A stretch of 64,000 bases of DNA, from contig NC_092053.1 of NCBI RefSeq assembly GCF_003086295.3, positions 84,815,671 through 84,879,670 on the forward strand. The letters run 5' to 3'. Below are positions 10,311 through 19,874 of the stretch, one piece after another (position 1 is the stretch's first letter; every line of letters starts with the position of its first letter). Made by a program: the position numbers and the translations under genes. Under the pieces are notes generated by a model. That model ran no database searches and was not told the origin of the DNA. It saw nothing but the letters and a program-made list of their open reading frames with translations. This stretch comes from Arachis hypogaea. Lineage: Eukaryota > Streptophyta > Magnoliopsida > Fabales > Fabaceae.

Positions 10311-10697
10311 ATGGCACCTAAGACCGGAGAAACCTCGAGAAAAGGGAAAGGAAAGACAAAGGCTTCCACCTCCGAGTCATGGGAGATGGAAAGATTCATC
10401 TCAAGGGTCTATAGCTCAGTGGTAGAACATGTGGCTGCAAATCAAGAGATCCCTGAGATACCTCAGGGGATACAGTTTCCTCCACAGAATTTTTGGGAGC
10501 AAATCAACAACTCCCTAGGAAAATTAAGTTCCAACATGGAACAACTAAGGGTGGAACATCAAGAGCACTCCATCATCCTTCATGAAATAAGAGAAGATCA
10601 AAAAGCAATGAGGGAGGAGCAACAAAGACAAGGAAGAGACATAGAAGAGCTCAAGGACATCATTGGTTCCTCAAGAAGGAAACGCCACCATCACTAA
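10311..10697 (+). pseudogene. ORF3 remnant of E1 with an internal deletion
   Basis: The first 32 codons (MAPKTGETSRKGKGKTKAS..., strongly basic) and the last 75 or so (a coiled coil rich in Glu, Gln and Arg ending SSRRKRHHH) match ORF3 of E4. About 800 bp of the middle, which holds the conserved domain, is missing. In its place are about 50 bp that look like the 5' part of tRNA-Cys (10405-10453). The frame happens to stay open. Function of ORF3 is unknown; relatives are annotated as 'putative plant transposon protein' to my knowledge. Confidence 0.75.
10405..10453 (+). other. tRNA-Cys(GCA)-like 5' fragment inside ORF3 of E1
   Basis: The 49 bp starting GGGTCTATAGCTCAGTGGTA carry a D-arm and a match to the A-box (TAGCTCAGTGG). 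They run through an anticodon loop CTGCAAA (anticodon GCA) to the variable region. About seven differences from the remembered plant tRNA-Cys are mostly C-to-T or G-to-A. The T-arm, B-box and acceptor 3' half are absent, so it is not a working tRNA gene. E4 has no such sequence at this place. Confidence 0.75.
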
Positions 10698-11813
10698 GGT
10701 GGATTCATTCCTTGTTCTTACTTTCTCTGTTTTTTGTTTTCTATGTTATGTGCTTATCTATGTTTGTGTCTTCATTACATGATCATTAGTAGTTAGTAAC
10801 TATGTCTTAAAGTTATGAATGTCCTATGAATCTATCACCTCTCTTAAATGAAAATTGTTTTAATTCAAAAGAACAAGAAGTACATGAGTTTCGAATTTAT
10901 CCTTGAACTTAGTTTAATTATATTGATGTGGTGACAATGTTTCTTGTTTTCTGAATGTATGCTTGAACAGTGCATATGTCTTTTGAAGTTGTTGTTCATG
11001 AATGTTAAATATGTTGGCTCTTGAAAGAATGATGACTAGGAGACATGTTATTTGATAATCTGAAAAATCATAAAAATGATTCTTGAAGCAAGAAAAAGCA
11101 GCAAAGAACAAAGCTTGCAGAAAAAAAAAAGGGAAAAAAATAGGCGAAAAAAAAAATAGAAAGAAAAAGCAAGCAGAAAAAGCCAAAAGCTCTTAAAACC
11201 AAGAGGAAAGAGCAAAAAGCCAATAACCCTTAAAACCAAAAAGGCAAGGGCAAATAAAAAGGATCCCAAGGCTTTGAGCATCAGTGGATAGGAGGGCCTA
11301 AAGGAATAAAATCCTGGTTTAAGCGGCTAAACCAAGCTGTCCCTAACCATGTGCTTGTGGCATCTAGGTGTCAAGTGAAAACTTGAGACTGAGCGGTTAA
11401 AGTCAAGGTCCAAAGCAAAAAAAAAAGAGTGTGCTTAAGAACCCTGGACACCTCTAATTGGGGACTTTAGCAAAGCTGAGTCACACTCTGAAAAGGTTCA
11501 CCCAATTATGTGTCTGTGGCATTTATGTATCCGGTGGTAATACTGGAAAACAAAGTGCTTAGGGCCACGGCCAAGACACATAAAATAGCTGTGTTCAAGA
11601 ATCATCATACTGAACTAGGAGAATCAATAACACTATCTGAACTCTGAGTTCCTATAGATGCCAATCATTCTGAACCTCAATGGATAAAGTGAGATGCCAA
11701 AACTATTCAAGAGGCAAAAAGCTATAAGTCCCGCTCATTTGATTGGAGCTATGTTTCATTGATAGTTTAGAATTTATAGTATATTCTCTTCTTTTTATCC
11801 TATTTGACTTTCA
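10698..11813 (+). other. 3' untranslated region of E1
   Basis: No gene seen. It includes a purine-rich A/G stretch at about 11085-11260. That stretch is too far from the LTR to be the plus-strand primer. E4 has the equivalent at 58657-59764 and E7 at 46093-47265 (reverse). Confidence 0.65.
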
Positions 11814-11851
11814 GTTGCTTGGGGACAAGCAACAATTTAAGTTTGGTGTTG
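11814..11851 (+). other. Stem-loop module H1 beside the 3' LTR (E1), candidate plus-strand primer site
   Basis: A perfect 8-bp stem GTTGCTTG/CAAGCAAC closed by GGGA (11814-11833), then AATTTAAGTTTGGTGTTG up to the LTR at 11852. The polypurine tract should be here, but there is no pure purine run. This module is what lies in its place. Confidence 0.75.
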
Positions 11852-13595
11852 TGATGAGCGGATAATTTATACGCTTTTTGGCATTATTTTTAGTATGTTT
11901 TTAGTAGGATCTAGTTACTTTTAGGGATGTTTTCATTCATTTTTACATTAAATTCACATTTCTGGACTTTAATATGAGTTTGTCTGTTTTTCTGTGATTT
12001 CAGGTATTTTCTGGCTGAAATTGAGGGACTTGTGCAAAAATCAGATTCAGAGGTTGAAGAAGGACTGATGATGTTGTTGGATTCTGACCTCCCTGCACTC
12101 AAAGTGGATTTTCTGGAGCTACAGAACTCCAAATGGCGCGCTTCCAATTGCGTTGGAAAGTAGACATCCAGGGCTTTCCAGCAATGTATAATAGTCTATA
12201 CTTTGGCCAAGTTTAGACGACGCAAACCGGCGTTCAACGCCAGCTCTCTGCCCAAATCTGGCGTCCAGCGCCAGAAAAGGATCCAAAACTAGAGTTGAAC
12301 GCCCAAACTGGCACAAAAGCTGGCGTTCAACTCCAAGAAAGACCTCTACGCGTGCAACACTCAAGCTCAGCCCAAGCACACACCAAGCGGGCCCTGGAAG
12401 TGGATTTATGCATCAATTACTTACTTCTGTAAACCCTAGTAGCTAGTTTATTATAAATAGGACCTCTTACTATTGTATTAGACATCCTGGATCCTGGATC
12501 CTGGATTATATTTTGATCTTGTGATCTTGTTTTGGGGGCTGTCCATCTCGGCCATGCCTGGACCTATCACTTATGTATTTTCAACGGTAGAGTTTCTGCA
12601 CTCCATAGATTAAGGTGTAGAGCTCTGTTGTTCCTCAAAGATTAATGCAAAGTACTACTGTTTTCTATTCAATTCATCTTATTTCACTTCTAAGATATTC
12701 ATTCGCACTTCAACCTGAATGTGATGAATGTGACAATCATCATCATTCCCTATGAACGCGTGCCTGACAACCACTTCCGTTCTACATTAGAAGTAAATGA
12801 GTATCTATTAGATCTCTTAATCGAAATCTTCGTGGTGTAAGCTAGAATGATGGCGGCATTCAAGAGAATCCGGAAGGTCTAAACCTTGTCTGTGGTATTC
12901 CGAGTTGGATTCAATGATTGAATGACTGTGATGAGCTCCAAACTCGCGATTGCTGGGCGTATTGACAGACGCAAAAGGATAGTAAATCCTATTCCAGCAT
13001 GATCGAGAACCGACAGATGAATAGCCGTGCCGTGACAGGGTGCATTGACCATTTTCACTGAGAGGATAAGATGAAACCATTGACAAGGGTGATGCCTCCA
13101 GATGATTAGCCGTGCCGTGACAGGGCATTTGGATCATTTTCCCGAGAGAAGACCGAAAGTAGCCATTGACAGTGGTGATGTATCACATAAAGCCAGCTAT
13201 GGAAAGGAGTAAGACTGATTGGATGAAGATAGCAGGAAAGTAGAGGTTCAGAGGAACGAAAGCATCTCTATTCGCTTATCTGAAATTCTCACCAATGATT
13301 TACATAAGTATTTCTATCCCTATTTTATTAATTATATTCGAAAACTCCATTACTATTTTATATCCGCCTGACTGAGATTTACAAGGTGACCATAGCTTGC
13401 TTCATACCAACAATCTCCGTGGGATTCGACCCTTACTCACGTAAGGTATTACTTGGACGACCCAGTGCACTTGCTGGTTAGTTGTGCGAAGTTGTGAACC
13501 ATGGTATTGGCATCATGTTTTTGGTGCCATTACCAGGGAAAGAAAGAGCGATGAATTTTACATAATTAAAGTGTAATCACAATTTCTGCGCACCA
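11852..13595 (+). repeat. 3' LTR of E1
   Basis: 1744 bp, the same length as the 5' LTR, and ending GCGCACCA. It carries its own palindrome array (12227-12334) and TATAAATAG (12452-12460). Confidence 0.95.
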
Positions 13596-13600
13596 CTGAC
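13596..13600. repeat. Target-site duplication of E1, right copy (CTGAC)
   Basis: Identical to 3675-3679. E2 RT sequence resumes directly after it. Confidence 0.95.
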
Positions 13601-13654
13601 CCATTCACTGTCTGAGATGGGGTAAATGATATATGCTTCAAGTAGCCTGGTCAC

Positions 13655-14521
13655 TTATTTCTTGACAACTTCTAAGATGGTGGGATTCAACCTTCTTTGG
13701 GGTTGACGGACAGGTTTTGATTCCTCTTCTAAATATATTCTGTGCTCATAAACTTGAGGGCTGACGCCTACTATATCCGCCAAGCTCCATCCAATTGCTT
13801 TCTTGTGCTTCCTCAGTACACTAAGCAGTTGTTCCTCTTGTTGAGAAGTGAGTTCCCGTGTAATGATAACTGGGAACTTCTGATTATCCTCAAGATAAGT
13901 ATACTTGAGGTGTGGAGGAAGGGGCTTCAATTCCAGTTTCTGCTCATGGCTAGGCTCTGGATCATCCGGGGCTAGTGGTAATGGTAAGGTATCGTCATTA
14001 TGTTCAGAGGGTGTCTCCACACTTGGACCTTGCTCCATGTGCTTCTCTTCTACTTCTTCTTGGTGAACATCAGCTATAGTTTCATTAATGATGTTACACT
14101 GGAAGACAGAATGATCTTCCGGAGGGTGCTTCATAGCTTCATTTAAACTGAAACTCACTATTTTGCCATCTATTTCAAAGGAGTAAGTTCCTGAGAATGC
14201 ATCCAGCTTGAACTTTGAAGTTTTCAGGAATGGTCTTCCAAGCAGGATTGATGATGGTCTTCCTGAGTCATTAGGGGGTATTTTCGGGATATAGAAGTCA
14301 ATGGGAAATGTGAGCCCCTTAATGCTTACTAATACATCTTCAGCAATTCCAACTACTTTAATAATATTTTTATCTGCTAACACAAAATGAGCTGCCGACC
14401 TTTTTAAGGGAAGGAGCCTTAAAGTATCATTTATAAACAATGGCATTATACTAACACACGCTCCTAAGTCACACATGCAATCAGAAAATATTATACCTCC
14501 AAGGTACAGTTTACCATACAT
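13655..14521 (-). pseudogene. pol: Protease and RT N-terminal region of E2
   Basis: The 288-residue frame begins with a retropepsin-like domain: CDLGACVSIMPL (catalytic Asp near residue 18) and ILLGRPFLKTSKFKLDAFSG (about residues 93-112). A long acidic linker follows, then ELKPLPPHLKYTYLEDNQKFPVI and the start of RT ([38 protein letters not shown]). The frame stops at TAA where relatives continue with Glu-Val-Thr. The next 55 bases still code for the RT segment up to the E1 insertion point. Protease cuts the Gag-Pol precursor. Confidence 0.85.
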
Positions 14522-14985
14522 GGACTTGGATCACTACATTTTTCAGGTATATATCCCATCAAAGCAAATATAGAACTACCTAAAGGAATAGTTTCTAATT
14601 CATTAATTTTATCCTTATGAATGCATAAATCTTTCAGAAACTTTACATATTTAGGTACTTGCTGAATAACATTAAAAAGGGGAACAGTTACCTCAACCAT
14701 TTTAAACATTTCTACCATTTTGGGATCAGGTTCCATCTGCTTTCTGGACTTCCTTGCAAGGTTTGTGAATGGGATAGGGATGGCGCCACTTACAGCTTCT
14801 GTATCCTTTGGTGCTCCATTCCTTGGCTGAGCTACTTCTTCTTCAACTTTTTCTTGTACTCCATCTTCCTCTTCAGCAACTTCTATTTCAGCATCTTCCA
14901 CTTCTAATGAGTCTTCAATTGGGGCGTGTTCTATTGGGCTTGGCTCCTCCTGATTCCTTTCTGGCAGTGTGGTTCCAGACCTCAA
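14491..14985 (-). pseudogene. gag: Gag C-terminal part and protease linker of E2
   Basis: The 164-residue frame contains an acidic linker rich in Glu (about residues 10-50). The conserved pre-protease stretch MVEMFKMVEVTVPLFNVIQQ, then KYVKFLKDLCIHKDKI, follows; in this lineage it precedes the protease. It overlaps the protease frame by about 30 bases in another frame, so a small indel separates the two. I see no independent function. Confidence 0.75.
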
Positions 14986-14989
14986 AGTG

Positions 14990-15949
14990 ATGGCATTGAT
15001 GCCACCCTTGGGGTTAGGTAAGGGTTGAGAAGGAATTCCACTGGAGCTTAAAAGTTAGTTAGTGGAAGTAGATAATGAATCTATCCGGGCGGTGAGATCT
15101 TGTAAAGTGGCATTCAGACCATTTAGAGTAGAGTTCAGTGTAGTCTGCATGTCTTGTTGTCCTTGTGCAAGAGAACGAAGCATCTTGTCATTTGATGAGG
15201 AAGTAAAATAAGTGGTCTGTGGGACTTGTTGCTAGTTATGCTAGGGTCCTTGTTACTATCTTAGGTGAGGAGCTTTGTAAGGTTGGTTCTAATTCTGCTG
15301 TCTGTTGTTGTTATTCCACCTCTGGTTTCCATTATTGTCTCTACCTCCTCTGTTATAGTTGTCCCTCAAGCCATGGTTGGAATTATCTCTCCAACTTTGG
15401 TTGGAGTTGTCCTGCCATCCTTGGTTATAGTTTCCACCTTGGTTGTAGTCGCCGCCTTGTTGATTGTATCCTTGATTCGGGCAATCATATTAGTTATGAG
15501 TAGCTGCCACATTGTTGTCTTCTTGTTGGAGCTGCGAGCATTCATCAGTATAATGACTATAATCAGCACATATGTCGTATACTCTTTGGGGAACTAGCTG
15601 TTGGCATTATTGTGGTGGGGAAGGCTGAGCTTGTTATTGTTGGTTCAACTACATTTACTTCAGTAGGTTGGTCATTTCACATATACTCTGTGTAAGAGCA
15701 GAAGTCTCAGTGCTAGAGGAAATTTCTGCAACAAATTTTGAGTGGTTGCTCCTGTGCCTGTGATTCCTAGTAGACTCAGCTAAGTCGCTGATCAGTTACC
15801 ATGCTTCATCTGCGGTCTTGTACTTTTTCAGAGAACCATTACTAGCACCATCTAGTGTAGTTTTATCCCGAGGCTTCATGCCTTGAGTGAAATAGTAGAT
15901 TAACACTAGCCTGTCAATCATGTGATGGGGGCATGCGTCTAGAAGGTTC
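14990..15949 (-). pseudogene. gag: Degenerate gag segment of E2: broken zinc knuckle and Asn/Gly-rich repeats
   Basis: There is no long frame, but piecewise translation shows a zinc-knuckle remnant at about 15535-15585: CADYSHYTDEC, with Tyr in place of the first Cys. It is followed at about 15295-15480 by repeats such as DYNQGGNYNQGW and RDNSN, an Asn/Gly/Gln-rich tail. Several stops and shifts break the frame. This links the capsid part (15950-16615) to the protease linker. Confidence 0.65.
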
Positions 15950-16615
15950 TTAAAGCGCTACCCAGTACTCATAAAGAGTTTCTAATTCTCCTTGAACAAT
16001 GCAGGAGATCTCTTTCCTCAGTCTGTCTGTAACTTCAGCTGGAAAGTATTTTTCCAAAAATTCTCTCCTAAGCATATCCCAGTTGGTAACAGTTGCTTTA
16101 GGTTGGGAGTAGTACCACTCCCTCGCCTTTCCCTCAAGAGAAAACGAGAAGGCAGTTAACAGAATAGAAATTTCATTTGCACCATGACATCTAACAGTAG
16201 AACATGCTGTCTGAAAATTCCTGAGGTGCATGATAGGCTCCTGAGCAGGTAAGCCATGAAGCTTGGGCATCATGTTGATTAATGCAGTCTTCAGCTCAAA
16301 ATCTGCAACCAGAGTTGGATAATGCACTTGAGACGGCTGCAGTGTAAAATCTGGGGCTCCAGCTTCCTGGAGAGTAATCCTCCTAGGTGCTGCCATATTA
16401 TCTGCACGTGAATCAACTGAATCAGAAGTAAAGGAGCTTGTTTCACTCTCAGATGGTGGTTCAGATTCGCCCTCAAATGAGACTGGTGAATCGATAACAA
16501 TCACTTCACCACCCTCTGAGGCTAACCTGTGTCGAGCTCGCCTAATACATGAAAGAGTTCTTTCAATTTCAGGATCAAATGCAGCTAAGCTCGGATCAGG
16601 CAGTGAACGCGTCAT
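15950..16615 (-). pseudogene. gag: Gag (capsid part) of E2
   Basis: The 221-residue frame starts MTRSLPDPSLAAFDPEIERT, close behind the PBS, and that Met is a plausible start. The N-terminal 70 residues are Ser/Glu-rich. From about residue 110 the retrotransposon gag domain appears (MMPKLHGLPAQEPIMHLRNF, SFSLEGKAREWYYSQPKATV, LEKYFPAEVTDRLRKEI). Gag forms the particle in the cytoplasm. The frame ends early at a stop near 15950, where relatives continue through the rest of the domain. Confidence 0.85.
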
Positions 16616-16719
16616 TCAATGAAAGAAACATATAGCTCATGGTAAATAAATAAAAATAAAATATGCAATTAAAAATAAAAATATGTACACTAATTAATAA
16701 TTTAGCACACAATTTCAAC

Positions 16720-16737
16720 TCCCCGGCAACGGCACCA
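16720..16737 (-). other. Primer binding site of E2
   Basis: On the minus strand TGGTGCCGTTGCCGGGGA, the tRNA-Asp-type site with one CpG-to-TpG change relative to E1, 5 nt from the LTR. Confidence 0.8.
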
Positions 16738-16742
16738 AAAAC

Positions 16743-18283
16743 TGGTGCGTGGCAAAAGTTAGGCCAATTAAGAGATTGTAATATAAGAACAGCGTTGCAA
16801 GTATAGCCCTTAACCAGCTAGAATCTGCCTCACCAATTTAGAAATGTGTCACAAAAATTAGAATAAAAATACTGGGATTATGAGTCCCAGGTCATCTCCT
16901 AATGAGTTGCAAGAAAGGATGCTAAATTATTAATCAGGAGTTTTCAAGAGAGTTTGAGTTTGGATAATGAGCAATTAAATAATTATAAATTAAAGCAATA
17001 AAAACTAAGAATGATTATTAATATTCTAGATAAAAAGCCTTGACTGGGGGAATGATTAATTGGAAGTTCTATCCTTGTTGGGATCTCTTAAGTGTAGTAT
17101 TAAAAAAGTTGTTGTTTTCACTTAGTTAACCCTTACTAAATAAAGGAAAGTCAAGTGATTGAGCTAACTCTTATTCGATAATCCTAGTCCTCTTCCTTGA
17201 GAAGGTCTAGCGTTAGTAAATACAGAACTAGCCAACAACTTCCAGTTTAATCAACACTTAAGCCTTCCAACTTAAGTGTCTCCTTTTAATCAACCCCCAT
17301 GTCAAGTATGGAGTCTACTCCATTGACATGAATAAAACGCTCATAAAAATATAAGAAGAAGACATGATAAATTAAATAAGATGGGGATTAAAAATTAATT
17401 AAAACTAAAAGTAATCCTTTGCATTAACAATCCATGAAAATAATCCAATTTATACTCTAAACAAGAATGTAAGAATATAGAATAAATAAAAGAGTAAGTA
17501 AGGAAACAAACTAGAATAATATCTTCTGTGGAGGTAATGACTCTTTAGTATCTAAAAGCAAAAGCAATAAACTAAGAATGTAAAGAGAAACTAGAGGGAG
17601 AGTAATTCCTCTCTAGATTCAGATCTAAAAACCTAAAAACTGTCCTAATCAGAATATGTGAATGTACCTCTCTGTGTGTGTGTGTTGAGTCTCTGCATGT
17701 TCTCTGGCTTTATTCTGTGTTTCTAGGCCGAAAACTGGGTCAAAACGTGGCCCAAAATCGCCCCAGCATTTTCTGTTAATTTTGTAGATCGCGTAGGTCA
17801 CGCGTACGCGTCAGTCACGCATGCGTGTCATTTGGCATTTTTCCTTGTCACGCATACGCGTCGTCCATGCGTCCGCGTCATCTTGCAGAACTCCATTCCA
17901 TGCGTACACGTCAGGCACGCGCACGCATCGCTGCAATTTTCTCCATTCCGCGCGCTCGCATGAGTCATGCACGCGTATCGGTGCTTGCTGGTCATCTCCT
18001 TAGTTTCTTGTATTTCTTCCATTTTTGCAAGCTTCCTCTCCATTTTCTAAGCCATTCCCGCCCTATAAAGCCTAAAACACTTAACACACGGATCACGGCA
18101 TCGAATGATATAAAGAAGAATTAAAATATACTATTGAAAGATCTCTACGAAGCAAGTTTTCAATCATAAAACAATACTAAAAATGGATTATAAAATCATG
18201 CAAATCATATGATTAAGTGGGTGAAGACATGATGAAAACCACTCAATTAAACACAAGATAAACCATAAAATAGTGGTTTATGA
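16743..18283 (-). repeat. 5' LTR of E2
   Basis: About 1541 bp, running on the plus strand from TGGTGCGTGGC to GGTTTATGA. The outer end aligns with GGTTTATCA of the related E3 LTR, so the expected CA terminus is probably mutated. It contains an ACGCG array at 17785-17985. The outer boundary is set by comparison with E3, not by a target duplication. Confidence 0.75.
17785..17985 (-). repeat. ACGCG palindrome array in the E2 LTR
   Basis: Units such as CACGCGTACGCGTCAGTCACGC and CACGCATACGCGTCGTCC, with spacers CATTTGGCATTTTTCC and similar. It lies in U3 when read on the minus strand. The motif class is the same as at 372-895. Confidence 0.75.
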
Positions 18284-18324
18284 ATAAGCAAAAAAGCAAA
18301 TCCAAATACTATGTGTGGGATGAC
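18284..18324. other. Short spacer between E2 and E3
   Basis: 41 bp of unassigned sequence between two LTR ends. It may be pre-insertion DNA. No target duplication can be checked because both partner ends are lost or outside the window. Confidence 0.4.
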
Positions 18325-19837
18325 TGATGAACTGAAGATTGATGGTTTAGAATTCACAATAAATTCTCGTTGCAAGTATAGTTTTTAAACCAAGCAATAA
18401 TCCTTTCATACAAAAACTTGTTTGTCACTTAAGCAAACCCAATAAAATTGATAACCGAAGTATTGAAACCTCGGGTCGTCTCTCATGGAATTGCAGGGAG
18501 GTATCATTTATTATTGGTTATGGAAAAAGTATATTTATTTTTGGGTTTTTAAAATAAGGAACAAGTAATTTAAATGACAAGAAAAATAAGTTAATAATTA
18601 TAAAGAAAACTATTGGCAAAGTACAAGAACTGGAAATTCTATCCTAGTTATCCTTATCAGGTGTGACGAGAATTGTTATTGCTCCCACTTAGTTAACCCT
18701 TATTAAATAAAGGAAAGTCAAGTGGACCAATTAATTTGACCCTCAAGTCCTAGTCAATTCCCATGGAAAAACTAGCTCTAGAGCGATCCAAATTAATCAA
18801 CAATTTTCAAATATCAATCAACTGCTGAGTTTGACAACTCAAGTGTTACCAATTACTTAACCAAAGCCAAAAGGAGAAAAAAAATCTAAATTAAATTGAA
18901 AGCATCATAAATAGAGTAAAACATTCATAAATCTGAAATACCTTGAATTGCATTAAATAGAATATTCAAATCTTAACATGAAAAGTTCATAAGCCAAATT
19001 GAAAAGATAAATAACAATTAAAGTAATAGAATAAATAAAAGTACCAGAGAAATTAAATTAAAGGAACATTGAACCTGTGATTGAAGAGAAGTAGCCTAAT
19101 CATAATATAAATCCTAAATCCTAATTCTAATCCTAAATCTTAAGAGAGAGGAGAGAACCTCTCTCTCTAGAAAACTACATCTAAAACCTAAAATTGTGAA
19201 TTATGAATGTTGTATGAATTGTTCTACTCGTTGTTGTTGATTCTCCCATTCTCTGGCTTATATTCTGTGTTTCTGGCTTGGATTTGGGCCGAAAAAGGAT
19301 CCAGAAATCGCTGTGGGCATTTTCTGCAGATTACTACACGTGGCGTCCATCACGCGTGCTCGTGGGTCACGCGTTCGCGTGGTTTGGAGTTTTTCCTTGT
19401 CACGGGTGTGCGTCGGTCACGCGTACGTATCATTTGCGTTGTGCTCAAGGCACGCGTCCGCGTCTTCCACGCGTACGCATCGCTGCCATTTTGCGCTAGG
19501 CACGCATCCGCGTCTTCAATGCATTCGCGTCGCTGCCATTCTCTTCAAAACTCCATTTTTGTGCTTTTCTTCCATTTTTCTATGTTTTTTTTTCTGTCTT
19601 CTAAGCCATTCCTGCCCTATGAAGCCTGAAAATACTTAACACACAGATCACGGCATCGAATGGTAATAAAGGATAATTAAAATTAATATTTTTAAAGCAT
19701 AGGAAACATGTTTTCACATATATTGTAAAATAAGAAAGGGAAAGAAAAACCATGCAATTCATATGAATAAGTGGGTGAAGAATTGATAAAAATACTCAAT
19801 TTGAGCATAAGATAAATCATAAAATAGGGGTTTATCA
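18325..19837 (-). repeat. 3' LTR of E3
   Basis: 1513 bp, TGATGAACTG to GGTTTATCA on the plus strand. On the sense strand it begins TGATAAACC next to a clear polypurine tract. It contains an ACGCG array (19335-19535) and a possible TATA box, AATATAAGCC (sense), near 19260. It is related to the E2 LTR throughout. Confidence 0.8.
19335..19535 (-). repeat. ACGCG palindrome array in the E3 LTR
   Basis: Repeated CACGCGT and TACGCATCG-type units, similar to E2 17785-17985, upstream of the possible TATA box on the sense strand. The E3 internal partner is at 24590-25045. Confidence 0.75.
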
Positions 19838-19874
19838 ACCTCCCCACACTTAAACAATAGCATGTCCTCATGCT
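19838..19874 (-). other. Polypurine tract and stem-loop module H9 (E3)
   Basis: Sense strand: stem AGCATG/CATGCT with loop AGGA (19859-19874), then ATTGTTTAAGTGTGGGGAGG ending against the LTR. GTGTGGGGAGGT is a normal polypurine primer for plus-strand DNA. Confidence 0.8.

Larger units (their letters stand above)
3680..13595 (+). mobile_element. E1: non-autonomous Athila-like LTR retrotransposon (gag-pro plus ORF3 remnant)
   Basis: A complete 9916-bp insertion with two 1744-bp LTRs (TGATGAGCGG...GCGCACCA), a tRNA-Asp-type PBS, a 1.9-kb AT-rich leader, gag-protease, a palindrome array, an ORF3 remnant and a 3' stem-loop module. There is no RT, RNase H or integrase. By eye the two LTRs differ at roughly 2% of positions, which suggests an insertion of moderate age. 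E4 is a second copy of the family. E7, with related LTR ends, keeps integrase and may have supplied enzymes in trans. Confidence 0.93.
1..18283 (-). mobile_element. E2: Ty3/gypsy Athila-like LTR retrotransposon, partial, split by E1
   Basis: Read on the minus strand the order is LTR (18283-16743), tRNA-Asp-type PBS, gag, protease, RT, RNase H, integrase, a post-stop hairpin and an ACGCG array. Its 3' LTR lies beyond the left edge. E1 and one 5-bp target duplication (3680-13600) sit inside RT. The RT reading frame is broken at 3664 and continues at 13601 onwards, so the two halves are one gene. Family assignment uses domain order, the DLG protease and the PBS, and is knowledge-based. ORF3 is not visible and may lie off the window. 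Confidence 0.85.

Noticed and set aside
10405..10453. A functional tRNA-Cys gene in E1
   Set aside because: No T-arm, B-box or 3' acceptor strand, and mismatches in the D and anticodon stems.
11085..11260. The purine-rich tract as polypurine primer site of E1
   Set aside because: It lies about 600 bp before the LTR, while the primer must end at the LTR boundary.
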